From Neorhizobium galegae bv. officinalis (GTDB lineage Bacteria; Pseudomonadota; Alphaproteobacteria; Rhizobiales; Rhizobiaceae): 64,000 nucleotides of DNA. Below the pieces are notes generated by a model. It had not been told where the DNA came from. It made no database searches and saw only the letters and a program-made list of their open reading frames with translations. This document shows positions 45,041 to 54,476 of this stretch, in pieces. Position 1 is the first letter of the stretch. Every line of letters begins with the position of its first letter. The translations under genes were made by a program, and so were the position numbers. The stretch lies in contig CCRI01000005.1 of assembly GCA_000985875.1 (NCBI GenBank), forward strand, positions 186,001 through 250,000. Direction: 5' to 3'.

Positions 45041-45877
45041 GTGAAGATTGCCGGACGCAAGGTCACCGCCAAGAGCATTGCAGTCTATGCAACGGTCATC
45101 GTCATCACCGCGGTGATGCTGATGCCTTTCGCCTGGATGCTGTCAGCCTCGCTGAAACTCAGCCGCGATGTCTTCGTCTTCCCGATCGAGTGGATTCCGT
45201 CGCAACCACAGTGGCAGAACTACGTGGACATCTGGACGAAGATCCCGCTTGGCCTGTTCATCTACAACACATCGAAGCTGACGATCATCGTCACCCTGCT
45301 CCAGCTACTGACGTCGAGCTTCGCCGCCTATGCCTTTGCCAAGCTCGATTTTCCCTACAAGAACACGCTTTTCCTCGGCTATATCGCGACGATTGCCATG
45401 CCGTGGCAGGTCTACATGGTGCCGCAATTCCTGCTGATGCGCGAATTCGGCCTGAACAATACGCACCTGGCGCTGATCTGCCTGCAGGCCTTCACCGCTT
45501 TCGGTGTGTTCCTCATGCGGCAGTTCTACATGTCGATCCCGACGGAGCTTTGCGAAGCAGCGCGCATCGACGGCATGAACGAATATCAGATCTGGGCGCG
45601 CATCATGCTGCCGCTGTCGAAGCCCGCGCTTTCGACGCTGACCATCTTCACCTTCGTCACCACCTGGAACGACTTCCTCGGTCCGATGATCTACCTGACC
45701 AAGACGGAGCTGAAGACCATCCAGATCGGCCTGCGCATGTTCATCTCGCAATATTCCGCCGAATACGGGCTGATCATGGCGGCATCGGTCGTCGCCCTTA
45801 TTCCCGTGCTGATCGTCTTCCTGTCGCTGCAGCGCTTCTTCGTCGAAGGCGTAGCGTCGTCGGGCCTCAAGGGTTAA
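45041..45877 (+). CDS. Sugar ABC transporter permease, UgpE/MalG type
   Basis: 278 residues from a GTG, with AGGAGG just upstream in the end of the previous gene. Six membrane segments and EAA motif ELCEAARIDGMNEYQIWARIMLP. Second permease of the uronic-oligosaccharide importer. Confidence 0.9.
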   Translation: MKIAGRKVTAKSIAVYATVIVITAVMLMPFAWMLSASLKLSRDVFVFPIEWIPSQPQWQNYVDIWTKIPLGLFIYNTSKLTIIVTLLQLLTSSFAAYAFAKLDFPYKNTLFLGYIATIAMPWQVYMVPQFLLMREFGLNNTHLALICLQAFTAFGVFLMRQFYMSIPTELCEAARIDGMNEYQIWARIMLPLSKPALSTLTIFTFVTTWNDFLGPMIYLTKTELKTIQIGLRMFISQYSAEYGLIMAASVVALIPVLIVFLSLQRFFVEGVASSGLKG

Positions 45878-45881
45878 CGTC

Positions 45882-47054
45882 ATGAATGCCTTCACGCAGA
45901 TCGCTCCCCAACCGATCACGGATGCCGAGGTCAAGGCAGCGCTCGATCTCGCCGTCGCCCAGGTCCGGCGCAATCTGCCGGCCTTCACCTATGCGTGCCA
46001 GAACCATTCCAGCGTCGGCAATTTTTATCCCGCCGTCGAGAACACCCAATGGACCGCGGGTTTCTGGCCGGGAGAAATCTGGCTGGCGTTCGAGCATACG
46101 GGCGACAAGGTTTTCCAGCATGCGGCGCAGATCCAGGTGCAGAGCTTTCTGCATAGGATCGAGAACCGCATCGAGACCGACCACCACGACATGGGCTTTC
46201 TCTATTCGCCCTCCTGCATCGCGGCGTGGAAGCTTGTCGGCGACGAGGACGGACGCAAGGCCGCCATTCTGGCCGCGGACCAGCTTATCGAGCGCTTCCA
46301 GCCGATCGGCCAGTTCATCCAGGCCTGGGGCCGCAAGGGTGTCGCGGACGAATACCGCTACATCATCGACTGCCTGCTGAACCTGCCCTTGCTCTATTGG
46401 GCAAGCCGCGAGACGGGTAATGGGAAATACCGCGACATCGCGCTCATCCATGCCCGCACGACGCTGGCAAATTCGGTCAGGCCGGACAATTCCACCTATC
46501 ATACGTTCTACATGGATCCGGTTACCGGTGCCCCCGTGCGCGGTGCGACGAAACAGGGCTACAAGGACGACAGTTTCTGGGCGCGCGGGCAGGCATGGGG
46601 TATTGCCGGCATGGCGCTTTCCTATCGCTATGAGCCGATCGACGAATATCGCAACACCTTCGACCGGCTCCTCGATTTCTATCTGAAGAAGCTGCCGGCC
46701 GACATGGTGCCCTACTGGGATCTGGTGTTCTCCGACGGAGATGGTGAGCCGCGCGATACGTCGTCGGCCTCGATCGTTGCCTGCGGATTGCTCGAAATGG
46801 CCGACCTTGTCGAGGCCGATGCCGCCGTGCGTTACCGCGAGCTGGCGCGGCGCATGATGAAGAGCCTCGCCGAGCACTACGCGGTCAAGGACCCGGCCAT
46901 GTCCAACGGCCTTGTCCTCAACGGGACCTATTCCAAAAAATCGCCCTACAACACCTGCCGCGGCGAAGGCGTCGACGAGTGCGTCTCCTGGGGCGACTAT
47001 TATTACATGGAAGCCCTGACGCGCCTCGCGCGCGCCTGGTCTTCCTATTGGTGA
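45882..47054 (+). CDS. GH88 unsaturated glucuronyl hydrolase
   Basis: 390-residue (alpha/alpha)6-barrel enzyme that hydrates and releases the 4,5-unsaturated uronic acid produced by polysaccharide lyases. Two catalytic aspartates can be placed by motif: D103 in HHDMGFLYSPS and D163 in IIDCLLNLPLLYWA, with spacing as in Bacillus UGL. The substrate-site tract TQWTAGFWPGEIWLAF and the C-terminal SWGDYYYMEAL are present. No signal peptide. Placed inside the ABC operon, it should process imported disaccharides made by, or related to, the adjacent heparinase-type lyase. Confidence 0.92.
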   Translation: MNAFTQIAPQPITDAEVKAALDLAVAQVRRNLPAFTYACQNHSSVGNFYPAVENTQWTAGFWPGEIWLAFEHTGDKVFQHAAQIQVQSFLHRIENRIETDHHDMGFLYSPSCIAAWKLVGDEDGRKAAILAADQLIERFQPIGQFIQAWGRKGVADEYRYIIDCLLNLPLLYWASRETGNGKYRDIALIHARTTLANSVRPDNSTYHTFYMDPVTGAPVRGATKQGYKDDSFWARGQAWGIAGMALSYRYEPIDEYRNTFDRLLDFYLKKLPADMVPYWDLVFSDGDGEPRDTSSASIVACGLLEMADLVEADAAVRYRELARRMMKSLAEHYAVKDPAMSNGLVLNGTYSKKSPYNTCRGEGVDECVSWGDYYYMEALTRLARAWSSYW

Positions 47055-47064
47055 GAGATAACCG

Positions 47065-48174
47065 ATGGCCAGCATTTCACTGAAAAAACTGAACAAGTCC
47101 TACGGCGCCCTCACTGTCGTCCATGACATCGATCTGGAGATCGCCGACAAGGAATTCATCATTCTCGTCGGGCCGTCGGGTTGCGGCAAATCGACGACGC
47201 TCCGGATGATCGCCGGGCTGGAGGAGATTTCCGGCGGCGAGCTTCAGATCGGCGGCGACCTGATGAACGATGTGCCGTCCAAGGACCGCGACATCGCCAT
47301 GGTCTTCCAGAACTATGCGCTCTATCCGCATATGACCGTCTACAAGAACATGGCTTTCGGCCTGCAGCTTCGGAAAGTCTCCCGGGATTTTATCGACAGC
47401 CAGGTTCAGGACGCCGCGAAGATTCTCGACATCACGCACCTTCTCAACCGCAAGCCGAAGGCTCTGTCCGGCGGCCAGCGCCAGCGCGTCGCGCTCGGGC
47501 GCGCCATGGTACGCAATCCGGCAGTCTTCCTGCTGGACGAGCCGCTCTCCAATCTCGATGCCAAGCTTCGCGGCACCATGCGCGCCGAGATCACCAAGCT
47601 GCACAAGCGTCTGCATGCCACCTTCATCTACGTCACCCACGACCAGATCGAGGCGATGACCATGGCCGATCGCATCGTGGTGATGAAGGACGGGCATATC
47701 CAGCAGGTCGATACCCCGCAGAACCTCTATGACCGGCCGCTCAACATGTTCGTCGCCGGCTTTATCGGCGCACCGCAGATGAACATGATGCCATCCGTGA
47801 TCGAGCGGCGCGGCGAGCGATATTTTGCCCTGTTCGATGGGCGGGAACTGCCCTTGCCGGCGCATTTCGACAAAAGCCGCATCGCACCCTATGAAGGCCG
47901 CGAGCTGGTCATCGGCATCCGGCCTGAGAACTTCCACGAATTGCCGCCAGCCGACATCGCGCCGGAAAACCTGGCGCCGTTCAGCGCCGTCATGGAACTC
48001 GCCGAGCCGATGGGCTCGGAAATCCACCTCAATATCGTCGCCGGCGGGCGCAGCTTGATCGCGCGCGTGTCGCCCCGCTTCAAGGGCGCGATCGGCGACG
48101 AGGTCAAGCTGGTCGTCGACACGACCAATATGCAGTTGTTCGACAAGCAAACGGAGCGCTCGATCCTTTATTAG
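47065..48174 (+). CDS. Sugar ABC transporter ATPase, UgpC/MalK family
   Basis: 369 residues. Walker [10 protein letters not shown], signature LSGGQRQR, Walker [14 protein letters not shown] and switch YVTHDQIEAMT are all present, with a C-terminal MalK-type regulatory domain from about 240. It is ten bases after the GH88 gene and serves the two permeases upstream. Confidence 0.93.
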   Translation: MASISLKKLNKSYGALTVVHDIDLEIADKEFIILVGPSGCGKSTTLRMIAGLEEISGGELQIGGDLMNDVPSKDRDIAMVFQNYALYPHMTVYKNMAFGLQLRKVSRDFIDSQVQDAAKILDITHLLNRKPKALSGGQRQRVALGRAMVRNPAVFLLDEPLSNLDAKLRGTMRAEITKLHKRLHATFIYVTHDQIEAMTMADRIVVMKDGHIQQVDTPQNLYDRPLNMFVAGFIGAPQMNMMPSVIERRGERYFALFDGRELPLPAHFDKSRIAPYEGRELVIGIRPENFHELPPADIAPENLAPFSAVMELAEPMGSEIHLNIVAGGRSLIARVSPRFKGAIGDEVKLVVDTTNMQLFDKQTERSILY

Positions 48175-48194
48175 GCGGGCGGGAGGAAACGGCC

Positions 48195-48926
48195 ATGCAA
48201 TGGCTGCGCGACATGTGGACGAAGGAGGGGCCGGGCATTCCGAAGAATGCGCCGAAGAAGACCGGTCTCGCCCTTTTCGCCGATACGTTCGCGCGCGAGT
48301 GGTGGGAGATGGTCAAATTGAACATCCTGTTCATTCTGGCCGCGCTCTTCGTCGTCACCATCCCCGCCGCGATCGCTGCAACCGCCCGCATTTCGGTCGC
48401 CTTCGTCGAAGACCGCAACACCTATCTCCTGCGGGATTTCGTCGAAGCGTTTTTCCGATATTTCTGGCGCGCGACCGCGTGGGGCCTTGCCTTCACCCTT
48501 GCGATCGGCCTCGGCGTCTATGCGATCGTCACCTATGCCGCAACCGCGAAAGACAATCTCGTCCTCGCCCTGCCGCTGACGATTGCGCTGATCGCGACGG
48601 TTTTCATCCTCCTGGTGGCCTGCCACCTCGTGGTGCTGATGGTGATGCGCGATCTTTCGGCGCCAGTGCTGCTGCGGCTCGCAGCCATCGCATCGGTCGT
48701 CCGTCCTCTGCCGGCGCTCGCCGCGCTTGTATTCGTCGCCGCGCTCTGGCTCGCGCATATCGTCTTTTATCCGGTGTCGGTGTTCATGCCGGCCACCCTC
48801 AATTTTTCACTCGGAATGTTCGCCGTCACATTCGGCGTCCATCGGGCAGCGGTCATGGTTCTAGCCCTGCCAATGGCAATACAGGCGCATCGCGAACCGC
48901 ATGCTGGTGACGCCAAGCATATCTAA
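48195..48926 (+). CDS. DUF624 (YesL-like) membrane protein
   Basis: 243 residues with about five membrane segments: LNILFILAALFVVTIPAAIAATARISVAF is the typical first part of the DUF624 family, whose founding member YesL sits in the Bacillus rhamnogalacturonan locus. Function is unknown; a role in the transport complex of uronate oligosaccharides is inferred from recurrent context. GGGAGGAAACGGCC precedes the ATG. It lies between the ATPase and binding-protein genes. Confidence 0.82.
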   Translation: MQWLRDMWTKEGPGIPKNAPKKTGLALFADTFAREWWEMVKLNILFILAALFVVTIPAAIAATARISVAFVEDRNTYLLRDFVEAFFRYFWRATAWGLAFTLAIGLGVYAIVTYAATAKDNLVLALPLTIALIATVFILLVACHLVVLMVMRDLSAPVLLRLAAIASVVRPLPALAALVFVAALWLAHIVFYPVSVFMPATLNFSLGMFAVTFGVHRAAVMVLALPMAIQAHREPHAGDAKHI

Positions 48927-48957
48927 TCCAGAGACACTTCAGGGAAGGAGAACGGAA

Positions 48958-50238
48958 ATGTATTTGGGGAAATTCGGGAGATCGGTGAGGTTGGCGATGG
49001 CGGGTCTCGCCATGGCGACGTCGTTCGCAGGATCGGCATACGCACAATCGGGCAATGCCGTGACGCTCAAATGGGCGCTGTGGGATTGGGACAAGGTGGC
49101 TTATTACAAGCCGCTGATAGCGGCATACCAGGCCAAGAATCCGAACGTTAAGTTCGAATCCGTGGACCTCGGTTCGCAGGACTACCAGCAGATGATCGCC
49201 ACGCAGCTCGCGGGGGGCTCCAAAGATATAGACATCGTCACCGTCAAGGACGTTCCGAACTACACGAACCTCGTCCGCGCCGGCTCGATTTCGGACCTCT
49301 CCGGCTTCATGACGGAACAGAAGATCGATCCCGCGTCCTTCGGCGGCCTTGTCGACGAGCTCAAGATCGACGGCAAGATCTATGCCCTGCCGTTCCGCTC
49401 GGATTTCTGGGTCGTCTATTACAACAAGGACATTTTCGACAAGGCCGGCGTTACTTATCCGACCAACGACATGACCTGGGCGCAGTTCGACCAGATCGCC
49501 ACGAAGCTCGCAGGCGGCATGGGCGCAAACAAGACCTACGGCGCCCTCTTCCACACATGGCGCTCAACGGTCCAGCTTCCGGGCATCCTCGACGGCAAAA
49601 AGACGTTGGCTGGACCGGACTACGCTTTCCTGAAGCCGTGGTATGAGCGGGCGCTTGCGCTGCAGAAGGCCGGTGTTGTTCCGTCCTATGGGTCGCTGAA
49701 GACCTCCAATACCCATTACTCGGCGCTGTTCTTCAACGGCACGATCGGCATGCTGCCGATGGGGACCTGGTTCGTCGGCACCCAGATCGCCAAGGTTGCC
49801 TCCGGCGAATCCAAGAGCAAGAACTGGGGGATCGTGAAGTTCCCGCATCCGGACGGCGTTGCAGCGGGCACGACCGCAGCGCAGATTTCCGGTCTCGCGG
49901 TCAACACCAACTCCGCCCACAAGGCCGAGGTGCTTGACTTCATCAAGTTCGTCACCGGCCCGGAAGGTGCGGCCATCATCGCCGGCACCGGCACGATCCC
50001 GACTGTCCGCACGCCGGAAGTCACCGCCAAGATCGCATCGCTGCCCGGCTTCCCCCAGGACCAGGCGAGCAAGGACGCACTCCAGTCCGGCAAGTCCTTC
50101 CTGGAAATGGCCGTCAATCCGAATGCCGCGAAGATCGAGGTTGTCCTCAACCGTGCGCATGACTCGATCATGACCGACAACATCTCCATCGACGACGGCC
50201 TGAAGGAAATGACCGACGGCGTGAAGGCCATCAAGTAA
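48958..50238 (+). CDS. Sugar ABC transporter substrate-binding protein
   Basis: 426-residue family 1 periplasmic receptor of the uronic-oligosaccharide importer. Signal peptide MYLGKFGRSVRLAMAGLAMATSFAGSAYA. GGGAAGGAGAACGG precedes ATG 48958; the frame is open 19 codons further but without a ribosome site. Mature landmarks include VTLKWALWDWDKVAYYKPL and IGMLPMGTWFVG. Followed at once by a strong terminator. Confidence 0.91.
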   Translation: MYLGKFGRSVRLAMAGLAMATSFAGSAYAQSGNAVTLKWALWDWDKVAYYKPLIAAYQAKNPNVKFESVDLGSQDYQQMIATQLAGGSKDIDIVTVKDVPNYTNLVRAGSISDLSGFMTEQKIDPASFGGLVDELKIDGKIYALPFRSDFWVVYYNKDIFDKAGVTYPTNDMTWAQFDQIATKLAGGMGANKTYGALFHTWRSTVQLPGILDGKKTLAGPDYAFLKPWYERALALQKAGVVPSYGSLKTSNTHYSALFFNGTIGMLPMGTWFVGTQIAKVASGESKSKNWGIVKFPHPDGVAAGTTAAQISGLAVNTNSAHKAEVLDFIKFVTGPEGAAIIAGTGTIPTVRTPEVTAKIASLPGFPQDQASKDALQSGKSFLEMAVNPNAAKIEVVLNRAHDSIMTDNISIDDGLKEMTDGVKAIK

Positions 50239-50245
50239 CAGCCCG

Positions 50246-50283
50246 ACCCGCGGAGGCCGCGTCCTCCGCGGGTCTTTTCTTTC
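50246..50283 (+). terminator. Rho-independent terminator
   Basis: ACCCGCGGAGG and CCTCCGCGGGT form an 11-base stem around six bases, followed by CTTTTCTTTC. Confidence 0.88.
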
Positions 50284-50296
50284 GATAAAAAATGGT

Positions 50297-52162
50297 TTGC
50301 CCGTGATCTACGACCCAGTTCGAACCAATCCCCTTTGCGGGAACCCTCTTCTTTCCCGAGCCGATCTTGGCAAGGCGGTGCTGGATCTGTTCAAACCGCT
50401 TCTTGCCTATTTTTCGCAAGGTGGCGCACGGGTCCGCCTGAGTGCCACCGGCGCGCATTTCGACCGTGCCGCGGCCGACCTCGAAGGTTTTGCCCGGCCG
50501 CTCTGGGGGATCGTGCCGCTTGCAGCCGGAGGCCATGACTTCCCGTATTGGGACCTCTACCGCCGCGGCCTCGCCAACGGCACCGATCCCTCTCATCCGG
50601 AATATTGGGGCGACATCTCCGATCGCGACCAGCGTCAGGTGGAACTGGCTGCGGTGGGTTTTGCGCTTGCCTTGGTTCCCGAACAGATATGGGATCCGCT
50701 TGGCGACGAGCAGAAGAAGACCGTCGCAGCCTATCTCCTGTCGGCCCGCGACAAGGAATTCATCGACAACAACTGGAAATTCTTCCGGGTTCTCATCGAT
50801 CTCGGCCTGACGCGCGTCGGCATAAGCTTTGACCGGTCCATGACGGAGACCTATCTCGACGAGACGGAGGCCTTCCGGCTGGGCGAAGGCTGGTATCGCG
50901 ACGGGCCGGTCAAGCGCGTCGACCACTATATCCCCTTCGCCCTGCATTTTTATGCGCTGATCTATTCGGTGCTCGCGAAGGCCGATACTGAGCGCGGCGA
51001 TGCCTATCGCGAGCGAGCCCGTGTCTTTGCGCAGGATATCCGCCACTGGTTCGGCCCAGACGGCGCCGCGCTCGCCTTCGGGCGCAGCCAGACATACCGG
51101 TTTGCCGCCGGCGGCTTCTGGGGCGCTTTGGCGTTTGCGGGCGTCGAAGCCCTGCCCTGGGCCGAGATCAAGGGCTACTACATGCGCCATATCCGCTGGT
51201 GGTCGAAACTTCCGATCGCCGACCGCGACGGCGTGTTGTCAATCGGCTACGGTTATCCCAATCTGCTGATGAGCGAGAGCTACAATTCTGCCGGCTCTCC
51301 CTATTGGGCGCTGAAATTTTTTCTGCCCCTGGCTCTGCCCGAGGACCATCCGTTCTGGCTGGCGCAGGAAGCCCCCGCGCCCTCCTTTCCGGACCCGGTT
51401 CCGCTCGAGGAGCCCGGCATGGTCGCCATGCATACGCCCGGCAATGTCGTCGTTCTCGCCTCCGGTCAGCAGCACGACAAGATGCGCGGCGCCCATGAGA
51501 AATACTCGAAATTCGTCTATTCCACCCGCTACGCCTTCAACATCGAGGCCAACGACCGGCATTTCGCGGCAGCAAGTTTTGACGGCATGCTGGGCCTGTC
51601 CGACGACGGCGTGCATTTCCGCATGCGCGAGACCCTCGAGCAGGCGCTGATCGCCGGTGACAGGCTCTATTCCCGCTGGAAGCCCTGGAGCGACGTCACG
51701 GTGGAGACATGGCTGGTGCCGGCCAACCCGTGGCATATCCGCATCCACCGCATTGCCACCCCTCGCACTCTGCAAACGACGGAGGGCGGCTTTGCCATTG
51801 AACAGGCGGATTTCCAGGCCGACATCGCCAGCCGAGGCGAAGGTTTCGCTGTTTGGCACGGCCGGACAGACACCAGCGCGATCATCGACCTCTCGCCTGC
51901 CTTGAAGCGGGAGGGCCATGCCATGAGCCCGATCGCCAATACCAATCTCATTCACGCAAGGACGCTTCTTCCCCAGCTCCGTGGACAGATCGAGGCCGGG
52001 ACGACGCTGCTCGCGGCAGCGGTCATCGCACTCCCCAAAACCGAGATGGATCCGGCCTTTCTGCAGTCCGTCCCGGTCTGCCCGGATGTGGCGGAACTGG
52101 AACGGCTGTTCCGCACGGAAGGACAGGTGATCCCAGCCTTCAACCTCGCCGGCGGCAAGTGA
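50297..52162 (+). CDS. DUF2264 domain protein
   Basis: About 621 residues. The N-terminal ~380 residues match the DUF2264 family (NPLLSRADLGKAVLDLF, EGFARPLWGIVPLAAGG, NGTDPSHPEYWGD, VELAAVGFALAL), a predicted (alpha/alpha) toroid often found in polysaccharide-utilisation loci. The C-terminal part is beta-rich. No signal peptide. Start uncertain: TTG 50297 or GTG 50303, with no clear ribosome site behind the terminator. Function unknown; context suggests hydrolysis or modification of a uronic-acid oligosaccharide. Confidence 0.82.
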   Translation: MPVIYDPVRTNPLCGNPLLSRADLGKAVLDLFKPLLAYFSQGGARVRLSATGAHFDRAAADLEGFARPLWGIVPLAAGGHDFPYWDLYRRGLANGTDPSHPEYWGDISDRDQRQVELAAVGFALALVPEQIWDPLGDEQKKTVAAYLLSARDKEFIDNNWKFFRVLIDLGLTRVGISFDRSMTETYLDETEAFRLGEGWYRDGPVKRVDHYIPFALHFYALIYSVLAKADTERGDAYRERARVFAQDIRHWFGPDGAALAFGRSQTYRFAAGGFWGALAFAGVEALPWAEIKGYYMRHIRWWSKLPIADRDGVLSIGYGYPNLLMSESYNSAGSPYWALKFFLPLALPEDHPFWLAQEAPAPSFPDPVPLEEPGMVAMHTPGNVVVLASGQQHDKMRGAHEKYSKFVYSTRYAFNIEANDRHFAAASFDGMLGLSDDGVHFRMRETLEQALIAGDRLYSRWKPWSDVTVETWLVPANPWHIRIHRIATPRTLQTTEGGFAIEQADFQADIASRGEGFAVWHGRTDTSAIIDLSPALKREGHAMSPIANTNLIHARTLLPQLRGQIEAGTTLLAAAVIALPKTEMDPAFLQSVPVCPDVAELERLFRTEGQVIPAFNLAGGK

Positions 52163-52201
52163 GGCAGGCCACAGCGGCCTACCCTATGCTTCCCTGCCGC
52201 T

Positions 52202-53203
52202 TCATCCGCCTCTCACCGATCCGCGCCAGACGAGTTCCGCATCAAGTCTTCGGGAATTCGACCCAGCCGACGTGACCTGATCGAGCCAGGTCACGGCTTC
52301 GGCCGCAATCTGCTCGACGGGCTGGGCGAAGGTCGTGAGATTGTAGGAGGACCAGGATGCCTGCTCGATGTCGTCGAAGCCGACGACGCAGAGTTCGGAC
52401 GGAACGGCAAGGTTGAACTGATGCCGGGCGGCATCCATCAAGCCGCAGGCAAGCAGATCGTTGACACAGAAGATCGCGTCGGGCCGCTTTTCGCGGGTGA
52501 GCAGCCGTTGCGCCAGCACCACGCCGCTCTGATAAGTGGTCGGGCCGAAACGTTCGACGGAAACCTCGAGGCCATGTTCGCGACCGGCCTCGCAAAAACC
52601 CTCCTCGCGGGCCATCAGGCTCGGCGTCATCGCTTCCGAATTGGCAAACGCGAAGTTGCGGCAGCCGGCGCGCAACAGGGCGAAAAAGCTACGCCGGGCG
52701 GCTTCACGATCATTGAGGTTGATCATCAGGGCGCCCTCCCGGTCCTCGTCGCGGTTGATCAGCACAAGCCTTTGTCCGCTCTTCAGGCAGAGATCGGTGA
52801 TCGACCTGTCCGGCATGCCCGACAGGATGATCGAGGCATCGGCGCGGTAGCTGATCGCCTGGCGGAGCGCCTGGTCGACGCTGTCGTCGGATCGGTCGGT
52901 ATTGATCAGCATGGCGATCTTCGAGGCGCTCTGGAGCTGGCCGGTGAGCGCCCGAATGAGGCTGGCGCGATAGGGCGTATCGAGCTCGGAAACGATCAGG
53001 CAGACGATGCCGCTTTCGTTGCGCATCAGCCCGCGGGCGAGATGGTTAACGTGATAGCCCAGGGCGTCGGCCGCTTCGGTCACCCGCCGCCTCGTTTCTT
53101 CCGAAACGCTCGCACCCGGCGTGAACGTACGCGAGACGGCCGACCGGGACACGCCGGCCCGGTCAGCGACTTCCTTGGCGCTGACGAAAATCTTGCGGCT
53201 CAT
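52202..53203 (-). CDS. LacI-family regulator of the AfuABC-like operon
   Basis: 333 residues from MSRKIFVSAKEVADRAGVSRSAVSRTFTPGASVS, with GGGAGGGGG before the ATG. The hinge LGYHVNHLARGLM is near-canonical. The ligand domain runs from about 65 to the end. It is divergent from the importer at 53395, and two nearly identical 16-bp operator candidates lie in the shared promoter region, so it probably represses both directions until a (phospho)sugar binds. Confidence 0.87.
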   Translation of the reverse strand: MSRKIFVSAKEVADRAGVSRSAVSRTFTPGASVSEETRRRVTEAADALGYHVNHLARGLMRNESGIVCLIVSELDTPYRASLIRALTGQLQSASKIAMLINTDRSDDSVDQALRQAISYRADASIILSGMPDRSITDLCLKSGQRLVLINRDEDREGALMINLNDREAARRSFFALLRAGCRNFAFANSEAMTPSLMAREEGFCEAGREHGLEVSVERFGPTTYQSGVVLAQRLLTREKRPDAIFCVNDLLACGLMDAARHQFNLAVPSELCVVGFDDIEQASWSSYNLTTFAQPVEQIAAEAVTWLDQVTSAGSNSRRLDAELVWRGSVRGG

Positions 53204-53236
53204 CGCCCCCTCCCTTGCCTCAATCAATGCCTATTT

Positions 53237-53252
53237 TTGCAAGCGAGTGCAA
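53237..53252. promoter_or_regulatory. LacI operator candidate, regulator-proximal
   Basis: TTGCAAGCGAGTGCAA has TTGCA/TGCAA arms around a central CG region. The reverse complement of the site at 53335-53350 matches it at 15 of 16 positions. Confidence 0.7.
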
Positions 53253-53334
53253 CAGGCGCGTGACAAGAAGTGTGGCGCAACATCGAATTCTTTAGCGATT
53301 TGTTATTGACAAGATCCACAGCTACGTGAAACCA

Positions 53335-53350
53335 TTGCACACGCTTGCAA
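53335..53350. promoter_or_regulatory. LacI operator candidate, transporter-proximal
   Basis: TTGCACACGCTTGCAA lies 45 bases before the binding-protein ATG, just downstream of a TTGACA hexamer at 53306-53311 that could be the -35 box. Occupancy would block this promoter. Confidence 0.7.
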
Positions 53351-53394
53351 AGGCGGGTGATGTGGAGGCGTCACCATAATCTGGGAGGATAATC

Positions 53395-54423
53395 ATGCGC
53401 CTGACTCTCACGGTCGCTGCCGCACTCGCGGCCGGCCTGACGATGAACGTATCGGCATCTCGTGCCGCTGAAGAACTCAACCTGATCTGCTCCGCAGACG
53501 TGGTCATCTGCGAGATGATGCAGCAGATGTTCCAGAAGGATACCGGCATTCAGGTGAACATGGTTCGCCTGTCGTCCGGCGAAACCTATGCCAAGATCCG
53601 CGCCGAAGCGCGCAATCCGAAGACGGACATCTGGTGGGCCGGGACCGGCGACCCGCACCTACAGGCGGCGACCGAAGGACTGACCCAGGAATACAAGTCG
53701 CCGCTTCTCGGGGAGCTTAACGACTGGGCCAAGAAGCAGGCGGAAAGCTCCGGTTTCCGAACGGTCGGCGTCTATGCCGGCGCGCTCGGCTGGGGTTACA
53801 ATACCGAACTCTTCAAGCAGAAGAACTACAAGGAGCCCAAGTGCTGGGCCGACCTTCTCGACGCCTCGTTCAAGGGCGAGATCCAGATGGCCAATCCGAA
53901 CTCCTCCGGTACCGCCTATACGGCGCTGGCAACGCTCGTGCAGATCATGGGCGAGGACAAGGCCTATGACTATCTGAAAAAACTCAACGCCAACATTTCG
54001 CAATATACCAAGTCCGGCTCGGCACCGGTCAAGGCCGCCGCCCGCGGCGAGACGGCGATCGGCATCGTCTTCATGCATGATGCGGTGGCTCAGACGGTCG
54101 AAGGTTTCCCGGTCAAGTCGATCGCGCCCTGCGAGGGCACCGGCTACGAGATCGGCTCGATGTCGATCGTCAAGGGCGCCCGCAACCTGGAAAACGCCAA
54201 GAAATGGTATGACTGGGCGCTGAAGGCCGACGTGCAGTCGCACATGAAGGAGGCGAAGTCCTTCCAGCTTCCGTCAAACGCCAAGGCGGAAGTGCCGAAG
54301 GAAGCGCCGAAGTTCGCCGACATCAAGCTGATCGATTACGACTTCACCAAATACGGCGACCCGAACACCCGCAAAAAGCTGCTTGAGCGCTGGGACAAGG
54401 AAATCGGCGCGAGCGCCAACTGA
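53395..54423 (+). CDS. AfuA-like ABC substrate-binding protein, likely for phosphorylated sugars
   Basis: 342-residue periplasmic protein. Signal peptide MRLTLTVAAALAAGLTMNVSASRAA. It has the fold family of iron-binding Fbp/Fut proteins but lacks their tyrosine pair pattern. I see S60 (RLSSG), H228-D229 (FMHDA) and E252 (GTGYE). Their mutual spacing equals that of Ser37, His205, Asp206 and Glu229, which I recall as the sugar-phosphate ligands of Actinobacillus AfuA. Together with the phosphatase gene in the operon this points to a phosphorylated hexose or polyol rather than iron. Confidence 0.8.
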   Translation: MRLTLTVAAALAAGLTMNVSASRAAEELNLICSADVVICEMMQQMFQKDTGIQVNMVRLSSGETYAKIRAEARNPKTDIWWAGTGDPHLQAATEGLTQEYKSPLLGELNDWAKKQAESSGFRTVGVYAGALGWGYNTELFKQKNYKEPKCWADLLDASFKGEIQMANPNSSGTAYTALATLVQIMGEDKAYDYLKKLNANISQYTKSGSAPVKAAARGETAIGIVFMHDAVAQTVEGFPVKSIAPCEGTGYEIGSMSIVKGARNLENAKKWYDWALKADVQSHMKEAKSFQLPSNAKAEVPKEAPKFADIKLIDYDFTKYGDPNTRKKLLERWDKEIGASAN

Positions 54424-54437
54424 TCCCGATCGCCATC

Positions 54438-54467
54438 GTCGCGCTGCGGCTTTGCCTGTAGCGCGAC
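54438..54467 (+). promoter_or_regulatory. Intercistronic stem-loop
   Basis: Perfect eight-base arms GTCGCGCT and AGCGCGAC with a 14-base loop, in the 53-base gap after the binding-protein gene. It has no U-tract and probably boosts binding-protein mRNA relative to the permease. Confidence 0.5.
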
Positions 54468-54476
54468 CTGACTTTC

